Shown here piece by piece: positions 7,608 through 15,866 of a DNA stretch of 64,000 nt. The DNA lies in the NCBI GenBank assembly GCA_963727955.1, contig CAVSII010000001.1:558001-622000 (forward strand), written 5' to 3'. The DNA comes from Bog-756 sp963727955. GTDB lineage: Bacteria > Actinomycetota > Acidimicrobiia > Acidimicrobiales > RAAP-2. The translations under genes and the position numbers were made by a program. The notes beneath the pieces are model-generated. The model was not told where the DNA came from. It did not search any database and worked only from the letters and a program-made list of their open reading frames with translations. Numbering within the stretch: the stretch's first letter is position 1; every line of letters starts with the position of its first letter.

Positions 7608-9068
7608 ATGGCTTCTCATGACGAAAATGTCAGGTTCGTGAGTCGAACACCGGGGGGAGATTGCACGATCGGGGTGGATGTGGGCACCACTTCGGTCAAG
7701 GCGGTGGCCGTCGATGCCGACGGGATCGTCGTGGCCCGTACCCGGGTTCCCCACCGGGTGCTGACACCCAGCGCCGACCATCTCGAGCACGATGTGGCCC
7801 GAGCTTGGCGTCGGGGGCCGAGGTGCGCCTTTGCCGCCGTTTCCGCTGAGCTCGAGGGGCCCGCCGCCGGGGTCACCGTCACCTCGATGGTTCCCTCGAT
7901 CACCGCCGTCGACCGGCGCGGGCGGGCCCTGCTTCCCGGTCTTCTCTACGGCGACGTCCGAGCCCGCGTTCCGGGCGCAGAGGGGGCACCGGTCGGGCCG
8001 GCCAGCGACCCGGGCGACGAGCGGGATCAGGGTCGGCGCATGCTCGAGTGGGCCGTCCGCCAACTACCCGGAGCCTATGGCTACTGGAACTGCCAAGCCA
8101 TGGCCACCCACGCTCTCGCCGGGGTGCCGGCCGTCGACATGGCGGCGGCCATGTCCTTTGGGGATCTCTTCCGACGGGGCGGTTGGGATACCACCGCCCT
8201 GGCCGAGCTGGGCCTGGTGGAGGACCAATTGCCGGTGATCGGTCCGATGGGCGGTGGTATCGGCCATATACCGGGGACAGAGACGGCCTTCGCCGGTGGC
8301 TCGATCGACGCCTTCTGTGAGCAGATCGTGGCCGGCGCCACCAAACCCGGTGACGTCCTGGTCATTTTCGGGGCCACCCTCATCGTGTGGGTGGTGACCG
8401 ATCAGTTTTCCGAAGCGCCCGGGCTCTTGAGCCTGCCTCACACCGTTCCCGGCCTGTTCCTTACCGGTGGGCCCAGCAACGCCGGGGCTCTCTTCGCCGA
8501 CTGGGTGCACGCCCTGGTGGGGAAGCGGCAGCGGCGTTCGACCGGACCCCAGCCGGTCGGGTCGGATCATCAGCGCGCCGGTGATCCCGCTCAGGTACCG
8601 GTCTGGCTTCCCTATCTCCGCGGCGAGCGCACGCCGTTCCACGATTTCCGGTTGCGGGCCAGTGTGCACCGACTGGACATCGCCCAGGGACCGGAGGCGC
8701 TCATCCGGGGCGCCCATGAGGCCAGCGGTTTCGTAATCCGACGGATGATCGAGCGCTCCTCTTCGACGGCCCACCGCATCGTGGCCACCGGTGGTGGGTC
8801 CCGGTCGCTGGCCTGGATGCAGGCCGTGGCCGATGCCACCGGACTGCCGGTGGACACGGTCGAAGTTTCCGAAGGAGCGGCGCTGGGGGCGGCTTTTCTG
8901 GCCCGGATGGCGGCCGGGCTCACCTCGTCGTTCGAGGCCGCCGCCGGATGGTCCCGGGTGGGGCGGCGAGTCGATCCCGACCCGCAGTGGGCCGCCGCCG
9001 CCGCCCAGCGCTACCGACAGTTCGACGCATTGGGCCCCGGATCAGGTTGGGGGCCCGCTCAGCGTTGA
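7608..9068 (+). CDS. FGGY-family carbohydrate kinase
   Basis: Sugar or polyol kinase of 486 residues. The N-terminal ATP/phosphate loop IGVDVGTTSVKAVAVD is near residues 21-36 and the C-terminal adenosine motif ATGGGSRSLAWMQAVADATGLPV near 390, both hallmarks of the FGGY fold. It most resembles xylulokinase-like members, but FGGY specificity cannot be read from these motifs. ATG 7608 has no good ribosome-binding site; GTG 7638 is an alternative that keeps all motifs. It is convergent with the Zn alcohol dehydrogenase and divergent from the hydroxyacid dehydrogenase. Its stop codon and the preceding codons are partly repeated 35 bp downstream. Confidence 0.88.
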   Translation: MASHDENVRFVSRTPGGDCTIGVDVGTTSVKAVAVDADGIVVARTRVPHRVLTPSADHLEHDVARAWRRGPRCAFAAVSAELEGPAAGVTVTSMVPSITAVDRRGRALLPGLLYGDVRARVPGAEGAPVGPASDPGDERDQGRRMLEWAVRQLPGAYGYWNCQAMATHALAGVPAVDMAAAMSFGDLFRRGGWDTTALAELGLVEDQLPVIGPMGGGIGHIPGTETAFAGGSIDAFCEQIVAGATKPGDVLVIFGATLIVWVVTDQFSEAPGLLSLPHTVPGLFLTGGPSNAGALFADWVHALVGKRQRRSTGPQPVGSDHQRAGDPAQVPVWLPYLRGERTPFHDFRLRASVHRLDIAQGPEALIRGAHEASGFVIRRMIERSSSTAHRIVATGGGSRSLAWMQAVADATGLPVDTVEVSEGAALGAAFLARMAAGLTSSFEAAAGWSRVGRRVDPDPQWAAAAAQRYRQFDALGPGSGWGPAQR

Positions 9069-9115
9069 GTCCCGGATCGGGCCGATCCTCAGCTCAGCGT
9101 CGAGGACCGGATTGG
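9057..9115. repeat. Degenerate 35-bp-period duplication over the kinase stop codon
   Basis: GCTCAGCGTTGAGTCCCGGA at 9057-9076, with the TGA stop of the kinase inside, recurs as GCTCAGCGTCGAGGACCGGA at 9092-9111. The second copy has lost the stop. Imperfect but alignable over about 24 bp. Confidence 0.6.
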
Positions 9116-9142
9116 CAATGTTCTTGCCGGAAAATCGGCCAA

Positions 9143-9197
9143 TTTACCGTCTGCAGCCGATACGGCCATTATCGTTTTATCGTCTCTAGACGGTAAA
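9143..9197. promoter_or_regulatory. Orphan operator-like palindrome with possible promoter in a convergent gap
   Basis: The gap between two convergent genes (9069-9340) is AT-richer than its surroundings. TTTATCGTCT (9176-9185), 2 nt, AGACGGTAAA (9188-9197) is a near-perfect 22-bp palindrome with one mismatch. A further half-site TTTACCGTCT is at 9143-9152, exact inverse of the right arm. A forward promoter TTTACC (9143-9148), 18 bp, CATTAT (9167-9172) would put the palindrome over the start of transcription. TCCCT-AAAA-AGGGA (9207-9220) forms a small hairpin just downstream. No protein gene follows, so if active it would make a small RNA or antisense to the alcohol dehydrogenase 3' end. Confidence 0.4.
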
Positions 9198-9317
9198 TAC
9201 GCCAATTCCCTAAAAAGGGACAACCCCTCGGGAGGTCCTTTGTGCATAGGTAACCCTGAGCAACCGGGCCCATTGCTAACCCTGCCGTCTGTGCCGCCCG
9301 CCCATCGGGTCCGGGTT

Positions 9318-9327
9318 CCCCCGGGGG
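9318..9327. terminator. GC palindrome between convergent genes, possible bidirectional terminator
   Basis: CCCCCGGGGG lies 14 bp before the end of the minus-strand alcohol dehydrogenase gene. Nearby, GCCGTCTG (9284-9291) and CAGACGGC (9342-9349) are exact inverses. There is no T-run, so classical intrinsic termination is not assured. Confidence 0.3.
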
Positions 9328-9340
9328 CTGCCAGGGTTGT

Positions 9341-10600
9341 TCAGACGGCTAGCCGGTCCCGATCACCGTTGGGGGTGAAAGCGGCCTTGAGGACACCGCT
9401 CGACCCCGGGCGGGCCAGGGCGTTGAGCGCCCCCCACCAGTCTTCGAGGGGGAAACGATGGGTGAGCATGGAGGTGATGTCGATCCGGCCCGACTCCACC
9501 AACCCGAGGTAATGGTCGATGGCGTGGCGGCGCGCGCCTTCGAACTCCTCGATGGCGAAGGCGTTGGACCCGATGATGGTGAGCTCCTTGAAGTAGACCG
9601 GTGTCCACTCCCAGCGCCCCGGCACGGCTACTCCGGTGTACACCAGGCGCCCCCGTTCGGCCAGTACGCGCACGCCGACCTCGAGTGTCTCGGGTCGGGC
9701 CACCGAGTCATAGACGACGTCGATATGGCCGGGTTGGGTCATCGGAAGTCCGCCGAAGGCGCGGTGCAACGGGGCTCCCGACCACTCGGCCAATCGCTCG
9801 ACGAGCTCCAAACGGGGCTCGTGGGCGAAGACTTCCGCTGCGCCGAAGGCGCGGGCCATGGTCTGCTGCGCCGGGAAACGGGCCACCACCCCGACTTCGA
9901 CGCCGGGGTAGAGCGCATGGAGGATGGCGACGCTGCTCAGTCCCAGGGCACCGGCTCCGAAGACGAGGACCTTGCCGGTGGTGGGTGGCGGGTGGCGGAT
10001 GATGGCGTGGAACGAAACCGAAAAAGGATCGGCCAGCACGGCCGCTTCGTCGGAAATTCCGTCGGGAACCGGGAAGAGCATGGAGGAGTGGCCGGCCAAC
10101 TGCTCGGCCCACGCCCCGGGGGCACCGGTGACGACCCCGATGTGGACACCCGGTCCGATGTCACCCTTGGTGAAGGACCAGCACAGGTTGAGATCGCCGG
10201 CCTGGCATGCAGGGCACAGAGGCGAGATGCCACGCGGTGCGCAGGTCAACCACGGATTGAGCACCACCCGCTGCCCGACCTCCACGCCTCGAGCCTTGGG
10301 ACCGAGAGCGGTCACCTCGGCCACCACCTCGTGTCCGGGAACGTGAGGGATTGAGGAGAAGGCAGCCATCGGATTGTCGATGTCACCGTCCTCGAACTCG
10401 CCCAGGACCAGTTTGGTGTCCGAACCGCACACCCCGGAGAGGATGGGCCGGGTAACGACCCAGTCGGGATGGATGGGCTGGGCATCATCCATCTCGTGCA
10501 AGCCGAACGGAAGGGCGGCCAGCCGCTGCTCGATCTCATCGGTGGGTGCCGGTCGCTTCTCGTGAGGATCGGGGCGGACCCCGAATACGAGCGCCTTCAT
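9341..10600 (-). CDS. Zinc-dependent medium-chain alcohol dehydrogenase
   Basis: Oxidoreductase of 419 residues in the MDR superfamily, closest in style to threonine/sorbitol dehydrogenase-like members. Catalytic zinc ligands are visible as the cysteine in SGVCGSD (near residue 60) and the histidine of PGHEVVAEV (near 90); a structural-zinc-like cysteine cluster CPACQAGDLNLC follows. The Rossmann motif is FGAGALGLSSVAIL. The N-terminus is longer than usual, with an extra 45 or so residues before the first zinc ligand. It overlaps the upstream SDR gene by 4 nt (10597-10600), so the two oxidoreductases are co-translated and probably act in one pathway on a polyol, sugar or alcohol. Cytoplasmic. 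Substrate unknown. Confidence 0.9.
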   Translation of the reverse strand: MKALVFGVRPDPHEKRPAPTDEIEQRLAALPFGLHEMDDAQPIHPDWVVTRPILSGVCGSDTKLVLGEFEDGDIDNPMAAFSSIPHVPGHEVVAEVTALGPKARGVEVGQRVVLNPWLTCAPRGISPLCPACQAGDLNLCWSFTKGDIGPGVHIGVVTGAPGAWAEQLAGHSSMLFPVPDGISDEAAVLADPFSVSFHAIIRHPPPTTGKVLVFGAGALGLSSVAILHALYPGVEVGVVARFPAQQTMARAFGAAEVFAHEPRLELVERLAEWSGAPLHRAFGGLPMTQPGHIDVVYDSVARPETLEVGVRVLAERGRLVYTGVAVPGRWEWTPVYFKELTIIGSNAFAIEEFEGARRHAIDHYLGLVESGRIDITSMLTHRFPLEDWWGALNALARPGSSGVLKAAFTPNGDRDRLAV

Positions 10601-11397
10601 GATTCGCTGGCTGCGGCCGGGTCGGGCGTTGCATCGACCATGGCCCGCATGCCGGCCACGAAACCCTCGAAGTCATTGGTCTTCATTTTCACCACTGCGC
10701 TCATGTCCGGGAGGTAGTGCTCGAAGCGGTCGCTGGCGATACATGCCACGATGCCGGCCGCCACTTCGTCGGCCGGAGTCAGAGGGCCGTTGTAGAACGG
10801 GGGGTCGTTGTCGGGTTGGTCCCAGATTTCGGTGTCGATCGAACCGGGCAGTACCAGCCGTACGGCGATCCCGGTTCCCACCAGGTCGGCGTAGAGCGAC
10901 TCACTCCAGCCAACCAGAGCGAACTTCGCCGCGCTGTAGGCGGGTTCGCCGGCGATACCCATCCGGCCTCCCAGGCTGGATACGTTCACGATGGTGCCCG
11001 AGCCGCGAGCTATGAGACGGGGTAGGAGGGCCAGGGTGATGGCCACGGGCGAGAAGTAGTTGACCGTCATCACCTTTTCGACCTCGCCCATGGTGAGGCG
11101 CAGCGCCGACCGGCGCATGGGGATGCCGGCGTTGTTGATGATCACGTCGAGGGGTCCGAGCTCGTCCCAGATGCGAAGGCTCAGGGCGGCCGCTTCCTCC
11201 GGGTCGGCCAGATCAGCGGCCCACGCCCGTGATCGGGGGGCGTCGACCTGGCACTCCTCTACCACCGCGTCGAGGCGGTCTGCCCTACGTGCGACCAGGG
11301 CCACCGTGGTTCCTGCGGCGGCCAGGCGGCGTGCCGTGGCCGCCCCGATGCCCGACGAGGCCCCGGTGACCAGGGCGATCGGCTCCGCCGCGGTCAT
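10597..11397 (-). CDS. SDR family NAD(P)-dependent oxidoreductase
   Basis: Classical short-chain dehydrogenase of 266 residues. Cofactor motif TGASSGIGAA is at residues 11-20, the NNAG motif is present (IINNAGIP), catalytic serine in VNVSSLGG and the YxxxK pair in YSAAKFALVGWSESL. The C-terminal third (PDNDPPFYNGPLTPADEVAAGI) is like SDRs acting on lipids or cyclic alcohols in mycobacteria. Co-translated with the Zn alcohol dehydrogenase downstream through an ATGA overlap. Two dehydrogenases back to back suggest successive oxidation or an oxidation-reduction inversion of an alcohol (inference). Confidence 0.92.
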   Translation of the reverse strand: MTAAEPIALVTGASSGIGAATARRLAAAGTTVALVARRADRLDAVVEECQVDAPRSRAWAADLADPEEAAALSLRIWDELGPLDVIINNAGIPMRRSALRLTMGEVEKVMTVNYFSPVAITLALLPRLIARGSGTIVNVSSLGGRMGIAGEPAYSAAKFALVGWSESLYADLVGTGIAVRLVLPGSIDTEIWDQPDNDPPFYNGPLTPADEVAAGIVACIASDRFEHYLPDMSAVVKMKTNDFEGFVAGMRAMVDATPDPAAASES

Positions 11398-11418
11398 GCC
11401 ACACCCATGAAGTGCATC

Positions 11419-12249
11419 TCAATCGGCGCGGCGGGCATCGAGATCATCCGATGACATTAGGCGCTCCCATCCGGCCGGCGGCGGGTCGAGCCGCCAGTAC
11501 TGCTCGGGAGTGTTGGCATCCAGACGTTCGGACAAGAGGTGGTCGCGCTCCAGCGGGCCGACCTGGCTGGCGTAGAGATGGATGGCCTTGCGTTTGGCCG
11601 CCATGTCCGGTTCGACAGGCACCACCGCCGGGGTCGGCCACAGCCCGCTCCGGAACAGCTTCGACACCCGCCAGGCCATCAGGCCCGGCAGGTGCTTGTA
11701 GCCGGCGTCCTCGTAGCAGAACCAGAGTGCCCCGGCATCGGCATCGCCGCCGCCCGCTTCGCCTCCTGGCCCGGGTTCGGTCATGGCGGCACGGGCGGCC
11801 AGACCGGCGTCGTGGGTGAGCACGTGGTCGGGGTTGGCCAGGCCCATGGGTAGGAAGACGGCCGTCGGCTGGAGATCCTTGAGTACCTGGCCCAGGCGGG
11901 GTGCAACGTCGGCCGGGGTGGGACGTTGGTCGACCGGCAGGTACTGGTGGTCGGGGAACTCCAGCCAGACCGGCGTGGCCCCCAAGGAGGCCATGGCGGC
12001 ACGGTCCTCCTCCCGCCGCACGCCCACCACGTCGTCACCGGTCTGGAAGCCGCCGGCTGCGTCCCAGTCGGTCACCTGGTCCGGGTAGGCCGGCGGCCGC
12101 CCTCCGAGAACAGTGATCACCGTGCTCCCCGGATAGCTGGTGAGCAGATGGGCGGCGCCGAGAGCGGCGTCGTCAAAGTGAGGGGAGACGACCACGATCT
12201 TGCGCCACGCGGACCCATCGATCGCTCCCCATAGCTGCCTGGTATCCAT
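11419..12249 (-). CDS. PIG-L family deacetylase
   Basis: LmbE/PIG-L-type zinc deacetylase of 276 residues. The metal-binding motif appears as PHFDDAALGA near residue 23 (family consensus PHxDD) and the second ligand region as NPDHVLTHD near residue 140 (HxxxH type). Family members remove N-acetyl groups from GlcNAc-containing compounds, including mycothiol precursors (MshB), antibiotics and glycans. It lacks obvious MshB-specific context. It sits 22 bp downstream of nothing in the same direction except the ABC exporter genes further up, from which it is separated by a hairpin; the SDR/ADH pair follows on the same strand. Role uncertain: sugar deacetylation is the safest statement. Confidence 0.88.
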   Translation of the reverse strand: MDTRQLWGAIDGSAWRKIVVVSPHFDDAALGAAHLLTSYPGSTVITVLGGRPPAYPDQVTDWDAAGGFQTGDDVVGVRREEDRAAMASLGATPVWLEFPDHQYLPVDQRPTPADVAPRLGQVLKDLQPTAVFLPMGLANPDHVLTHDAGLAARAAMTEPGPGGEAGGGDADAGALWFCYEDAGYKHLPGLMAWRVSKLFRSGLWPTPAVVPVEPDMAAKRKAIHLYASQVGPLERDHLLSERLDANTPEQYWRLDPPPAGWERLMSSDDLDARRAD

Positions 12250-12277
12250 TGCCGCAGAGTAGCGGCACAGTCATCGG

Positions 12278-12294
12278 GTTCCCGAACCGGGAAC
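12278..12294 (-). terminator. Hairpin after the ABC-2 exporter genes
   Basis: GTTCCC, 5-nt loop, GGGAAC, between the end of the permease gene (12300) and the start of the PIG-L gene (12249). No U-tract follows in the minus direction, so it may be a weak terminator or an RNA-stability element. Confidence 0.35.
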
Positions 12295-12299
12295 GTCTA

Positions 12300-13127
12300 T
12301 CACCCCAGGGCGCGTCGGATGAACCCCGCCATCCCCACCGCCATCAGCACGACCAGCGAGGCCACGGCCACCACGAAGCAGATCCAGGTCTGGATGTGGG
12401 GGACTTGGGGCGCCATCAGGCCGCGCAGGCCCTCGCTCACGTAGGTCATCGGGTTGAGGGCCGACAGCACCTGGAACCAGCGAAGGTGTCCGAGTGAGGG
12501 CCAGGGGTACTGGCTCGAGCCGGTGAAGATGAGGGGGGTGATGACCAGGGTGAGGGTGACGCTGATCCTGTTGGGGGGGACGTAGGTCCCGAGGATGAGA
12601 CCCATGGCCGCACCGAGCAGTGAACCCAGGATGACCATCACCACGACGGCGACGCCGGTTGATGCCTGCCACGGTATGGAACCCAGGATCCAGACGCCGA
12701 CCGGGAACATGACGGCCGCGGCCACGCAGGCCCGGAGGGCGGCGAAGACCACTTTCTCGATGGCTACGGCGCCGATGGGCAGAGGGGCCAGTAGGCGGTC
12801 CTCGATCTCGTTGCTGTAGGAGAACTCGATGACCAGGGGAAGGGCGGTGCTCTGCAGTCCGGTCAGGACGGCGGCCAGGGCGACCAGGCCCGGAAAGAGG
12901 ACTTGTTCGTAGCCCGGCCGTGCGTAGCCGAGCTCGGTGAGCACCTTGCCGAAGACGAAGAGAAGGAAGAGAGGCTGCAGGATGACCTGGGCCAGAAAGA
13001 CCGGAAACTCGCGGCCGGTGACGAAGAGGTCCCGCCGCAGGATGGCCATAAAGGTACGGCCCGGACCCCAATGGAGTTCGTCGGGCGCCGGCCCCGGCGG
13101 CGCCGGTCGACTCAGCTCGACCGTCAT
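12300..13127 (-). CDS. ABC-2 type exporter permease
   Basis: Integral membrane protein of 275 residues with six predicted membrane helices, for example the runs near residues 48-68, 85-110 and 155-185, and the ABC2_membrane pattern SYSNEIEDRLLAPLP typical of DrrB/NodJ-like permeases. It forms the transmembrane part of a drug, lipid or polysaccharide exporter. Its start overlaps the ATPase stop by 4 nt (13124-13127), so both subunits are made together. The order ATPase-permease is that of DrrAB-type efflux systems. Substrate unknown. Confidence 0.9.
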   Translation of the reverse strand: MTVELSRPAPPGPAPDELHWGPGRTFMAILRRDLFVTGREFPVFLAQVILQPLFLLFVFGKVLTELGYARPGYEQVLFPGLVALAAVLTGLQSTALPLVIEFSYSNEIEDRLLAPLPIGAVAIEKVVFAALRACVAAAVMFPVGVWILGSIPWQASTGVAVVVMVILGSLLGAAMGLILGTYVPPNRISVTLTLVITPLIFTGSSQYPWPSLGHLRWFQVLSALNPMTYVSEGLRGLMAPQVPHIQTWICFVVAVASLVVLMAVGMAGFIRRALG

Positions 13128-14107
13128 CGCAGGCTCCTCCCGGTCAGGTGGATGAAGACGTCCTCGAGGTTGGGTTCACCCAGGCGGACGTCGGTGAGCT
13201 TTCCTCCCGAGGCCCCGATGGCCTGAGCCACCGGGGCGACGAAGGTGGCTGCCTCGCCCCGGACGTAGATGCGCAGCCGCCAACCGTTCCCGCCCGGGTC
13301 GTCGAGGTGCTCGATCTGGCTCACTCCGGCCAGCGAGGCGATTGTGGTCTCAACCCCAGCCGTATCCGCGTCGGGCGCCCAGCCGATGGTGCAGTCGAGG
13401 GTGCGCTCACCTGTCATTCCTCGCACCAGCGCTGCGGGCGTATCGAGGGCCAGCACGGTGCCGTGGTCGATGACGGCCACCCGGTCGCTCAACGTGGCAG
13501 CTTCGTCCATGTCGTGAGTGGTGATGACCACGGTCGTACCGCTTTGCTTGAGCTCGGCCACCTTCTCCCACAGGAATAAGCGAGCAGCCGGATCGAGGCC
13601 GGTCGAAGGCTCGTCGAGGAACAGCACGGCGGGGGAGTGCATGAGAGCGCGGGCGATCATCATCCGCTGGATCTGACCGCCCGAAAAGTCGTCGGGGCGG
13701 CCGTCGGACCTGTCGGCCAATCCGAATTGGGCCAACAGCTCATCGGCCAGCGCCAGCCTGCGGGCCCGCGGCACTCCGTGATAGCTGGCGTGGAACAGGA
13801 GGTTCTGGCGCACGGACAGGGAGCGGTCGAGGTTGTTGGCCTGGGGGACGACACCCAGCACCCGTCGTGCCCCCACCGGATCGCCCACCACATCGACGCC
13901 GGCCACGGAAGCGTGGCCCCTGGTCGGACGGATCCGGGTGGTGAGGATCCCGATGGTGGTCGTCTTGCCGGCACCGTTGGGCCCCAGGAAGCCGAAGACC
14001 TCACCCCGTCGGACGTCGAAGCTGACACCGGCCAGGGAATCCTTCGGCGCCTTGGGATAGCGCTTGACCAGATCGACGACCTCGACGGCCGCCGTGCCAC
14101 CGTTCAT
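13124..14107 (-). CDS. DrrA-like ABC exporter ATPase
   Basis: Nucleotide-binding subunit of 327 residues. Walker A GPNGAGKTTT, a Q-loop in GVVPQANN, the signature FSGGQIQRM, Walker B VLFLDEPSTGLDP and switch histidine in ITTHDMDEA are all present in order; a C-terminal domain of about 90 residues follows, as in daunorubicin-resistance DrrA proteins. I start at ATG 14107, preceded by GAGGAG; the frame is open to 14488 but that stretch is arginine/proline-rich shadow coding over the divergent gene. Co-translated with the permease. It is divergent from the solute-binding protein at 14287. Confidence 0.93.
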   Translation of the reverse strand: MNGGTAAVEVVDLVKRYPKAPKDSLAGVSFDVRRGEVFGFLGPNGAGKTTTIGILTTRIRPTRGHASVAGVDVVGDPVGARRVLGVVPQANNLDRSLSVRQNLLFHASYHGVPRARRLALADELLAQFGLADRSDGRPDDFSGGQIQRMMIARALMHSPAVLFLDEPSTGLDPAARLFLWEKVAELKQSGTTVVITTHDMDEAATLSDRVAVIDHGTVLALDTPAALVRGMTGERTLDCTIGWAPDADTAGVETTIASLAGVSQIEHLDDPGGNGWRLRIYVRGEAATFVAPVAQAIGASGGKLTDVRLGEPNLEDVFIHLTGRSLR

Positions 14108-14286
14108 GTCGGGGGATCGCTCCTCATTGGTCTCGTGGTTGACCGGCCACGGATGGGCACGACGGGATGCCGGTGGCGGACGACGATACGGTACAGGCGG
14201 AGCGCCACTCGGGTTCCGGTGGCAGGGTGACGCAACACCGGGAGCCCGGCTGGCCCGGTCCGAACCACAGAGAGGGATCAGGAGCG

Positions 14287-15828
14287 ATGGGAATGAGCGC
14301 GGTGAGCCGCTGGAACCCCTTGAAGGGGTTGGCCCGTTCCTGGGGTCATTTCGTCCGGCGACCGCGGGCCACCCAGATCCGGACCCTGGTGCTGGTCGGC
14401 GCCGTTCTGGCGGCCACGGTGGCCTGGGTGGCCGCCGCCCCCTCCAGCGCTTCGACCGGTTCCTCCTCGTCGTCGACCCAGAGCTCAACGGCCAACGGCA
14501 GCGGGGGCGGTGCCACCGCGGTGAGCCAAGCCAGCACCTCGACCCGTGGCGTGACCAAGAAGAGCATCAATGTGGTCTTCCCGGTGGTGTCGCTCAACTC
14601 GCTGGCCGGCCAGGAGGGATTTGCCGAGGATGCCGAGTACGGCGAACAGACCAAGGCCATCCAGCTCTACGTCAATCTCATCAACCGTTCGGGAGGCATC
14701 AACGGGCGAAAGATCAATGCCATCATCAGCAACTTCGATCCGGCCAGCGAGACGGACATGCGGGCGCTGTGCAAGACCTGGACGGAAGGCTCACCCGCCG
14801 CTTTCGCCGTGTTGGACGGGCTGGGTGCCTGGACGGGTGACAACCAGTTGTGCGTCGCCCAGGAAGGTCACACCCCCTTCATAGGCCAGTGGACAACGGT
14901 GACCAATTGGACCAACCAAGGATCCCCCTACCTGTGGTGGACCGGCCCCGACCAGGCGACGATCCTGCAGACGGTGGTCAACTGGGGGCTGAGTGCCGAC
15001 CTGGTCGGCGGGGCCATCAAGGTGGGCGTCATCGCCGGAAACCGGGCCTCCGATCAGCTGGCTCTCAATGATTACCTCCTGCCCGACCTGGCCCGGGCCG
15101 GCGTCACCCCGGTGGTGGAGACCATCGACGCCGACCCTTCCGACACGGCCACCACCGACAGCCAGGCTCCCCTGGCCGTGCAGCAGTTGCGCAGTGACGG
15201 GGTCACTTCGATCATCCCCCTGATTCCCTTCAATGTCTTCTATCCGGTGCTCCAGGCCGAGACCCAACAGAAGTGGTTCCCCAAACTCCTCCTCAGCGAT
15301 TACGAATCGTCGATCCAGGTGGCCCTCGGGCTGCTCCCCATTCCTTACGCCGACGCTCTCAACGGCCAGGAGGGAGTGACGACGGAGACGCTCGGCGGTA
15401 TCGACGACGACCGACCTCAGAGCCAGGGGGGGTACGACCCCGGCCTGCGGGCCTGCTGGACACCGTGGCACAAGGCCTATCCTCAGGTCCCTCCCGGTGA
15501 CATGGAGGACTTCCTCGAGGAGCAGGGACCGGTCGCCGCCTGGTGCCAGGTCATCGCCCTGTTCGCCAAGGCGGCTCGTGACGCCGGGCCCGATCTCAAC
15601 CGACGGACCTTCGTGACCGCCATGTCCAAGGTCACCAACTTCCCCGGTACCTGGGCCCCCATTCTGAGTTACGGACCCGACAAGCATTACGGCCCTGTCC
15701 AATACCAGGTGGTCCGACTGCACATCAACTCGCCGGTCTCCTCCCAGTGCAAGCTCCCCAAAAACAAGGTCCCGCAATTCACCTGCTGGGTGACCGTCCA
15801 ACCGTTCGCACCGCTTCCCACCGGCTGA
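14287..15828 (+). CDS. ABC transporter substrate-binding protein (Peripla_BP_6/Liv type)
   Basis: Exported receptor of 513 residues with a basic N-terminus, a single hydrophobic helix near residues 30-50 and a Ser/Thr-rich linker, then a two-lobed periplasmic-binding fold: INVVFPVVSLNSLAGQEG, the ligand-gap segment NRSGGINGRKINAIISNFDP and PFIGQWTTVTNW. These are features of the leucine/amide-binding family serving HAAT transporters. There is no lipobox cysteine, so it is probably held by the N-terminal helix or released. ATG 14287 and ATG 14293 are both possible; GAGGG and AGGAG sites fit them respectively. No permease is adjacent: the only Liv-type importer in the window is 10 kb away at 25663-30779. 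It is followed by an alpha-glucosidase, so a sugar-derived ligand is possible (inference). Confidence 0.85.
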   Translation: MGMSAVSRWNPLKGLARSWGHFVRRPRATQIRTLVLVGAVLAATVAWVAAAPSSASTGSSSSSTQSSTANGSGGGATAVSQASTSTRGVTKKSINVVFPVVSLNSLAGQEGFAEDAEYGEQTKAIQLYVNLINRSGGINGRKINAIISNFDPASETDMRALCKTWTEGSPAAFAVLDGLGAWTGDNQLCVAQEGHTPFIGQWTTVTNWTNQGSPYLWWTGPDQATILQTVVNWGLSADLVGGAIKVGVIAGNRASDQLALNDYLLPDLARAGVTPVVETIDADPSDTATTDSQAPLAVQQLRSDGVTSIIPLIPFNVFYPVLQAETQQKWFPKLLLSDYESSIQVALGLLPIPYADALNGQEGVTTETLGGIDDDRPQSQGGYDPGLRACWTPWHKAYPQVPPGDMEDFLEEQGPVAAWCQVIALFAKAARDAGPDLNRRTFVTAMSKVTNFPGTWAPILSYGPDKHYGPVQYQVVRLHINSPVSSQCKLPKNKVPQFTCWVTVQPFAPLPTG

Positions 15829-15866
15829 CCCCGCGACACGACCCGCCCGAAAGGACAGTGCCTCAA

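Noticed and set aside
9142..9198. Terminal inverted repeats of a miniature transposon
   Set aside because: Arms are only 11 bp, the interval is 35 bp, and no flanking target duplication is evident. A regulatory palindrome explains it better, though a degenerate element cannot be excluded.
9240..9512. Plus-strand reading frame of 90 codons after GGGAGG in the convergent gap
   Set aside because: It starts at TTG, runs antisense through the last 170 bp of the alcohol dehydrogenase gene and its product is low-complexity Pro/Arg/Ser text typical of shadow frames. The GTG at 9242 gives only three codons.
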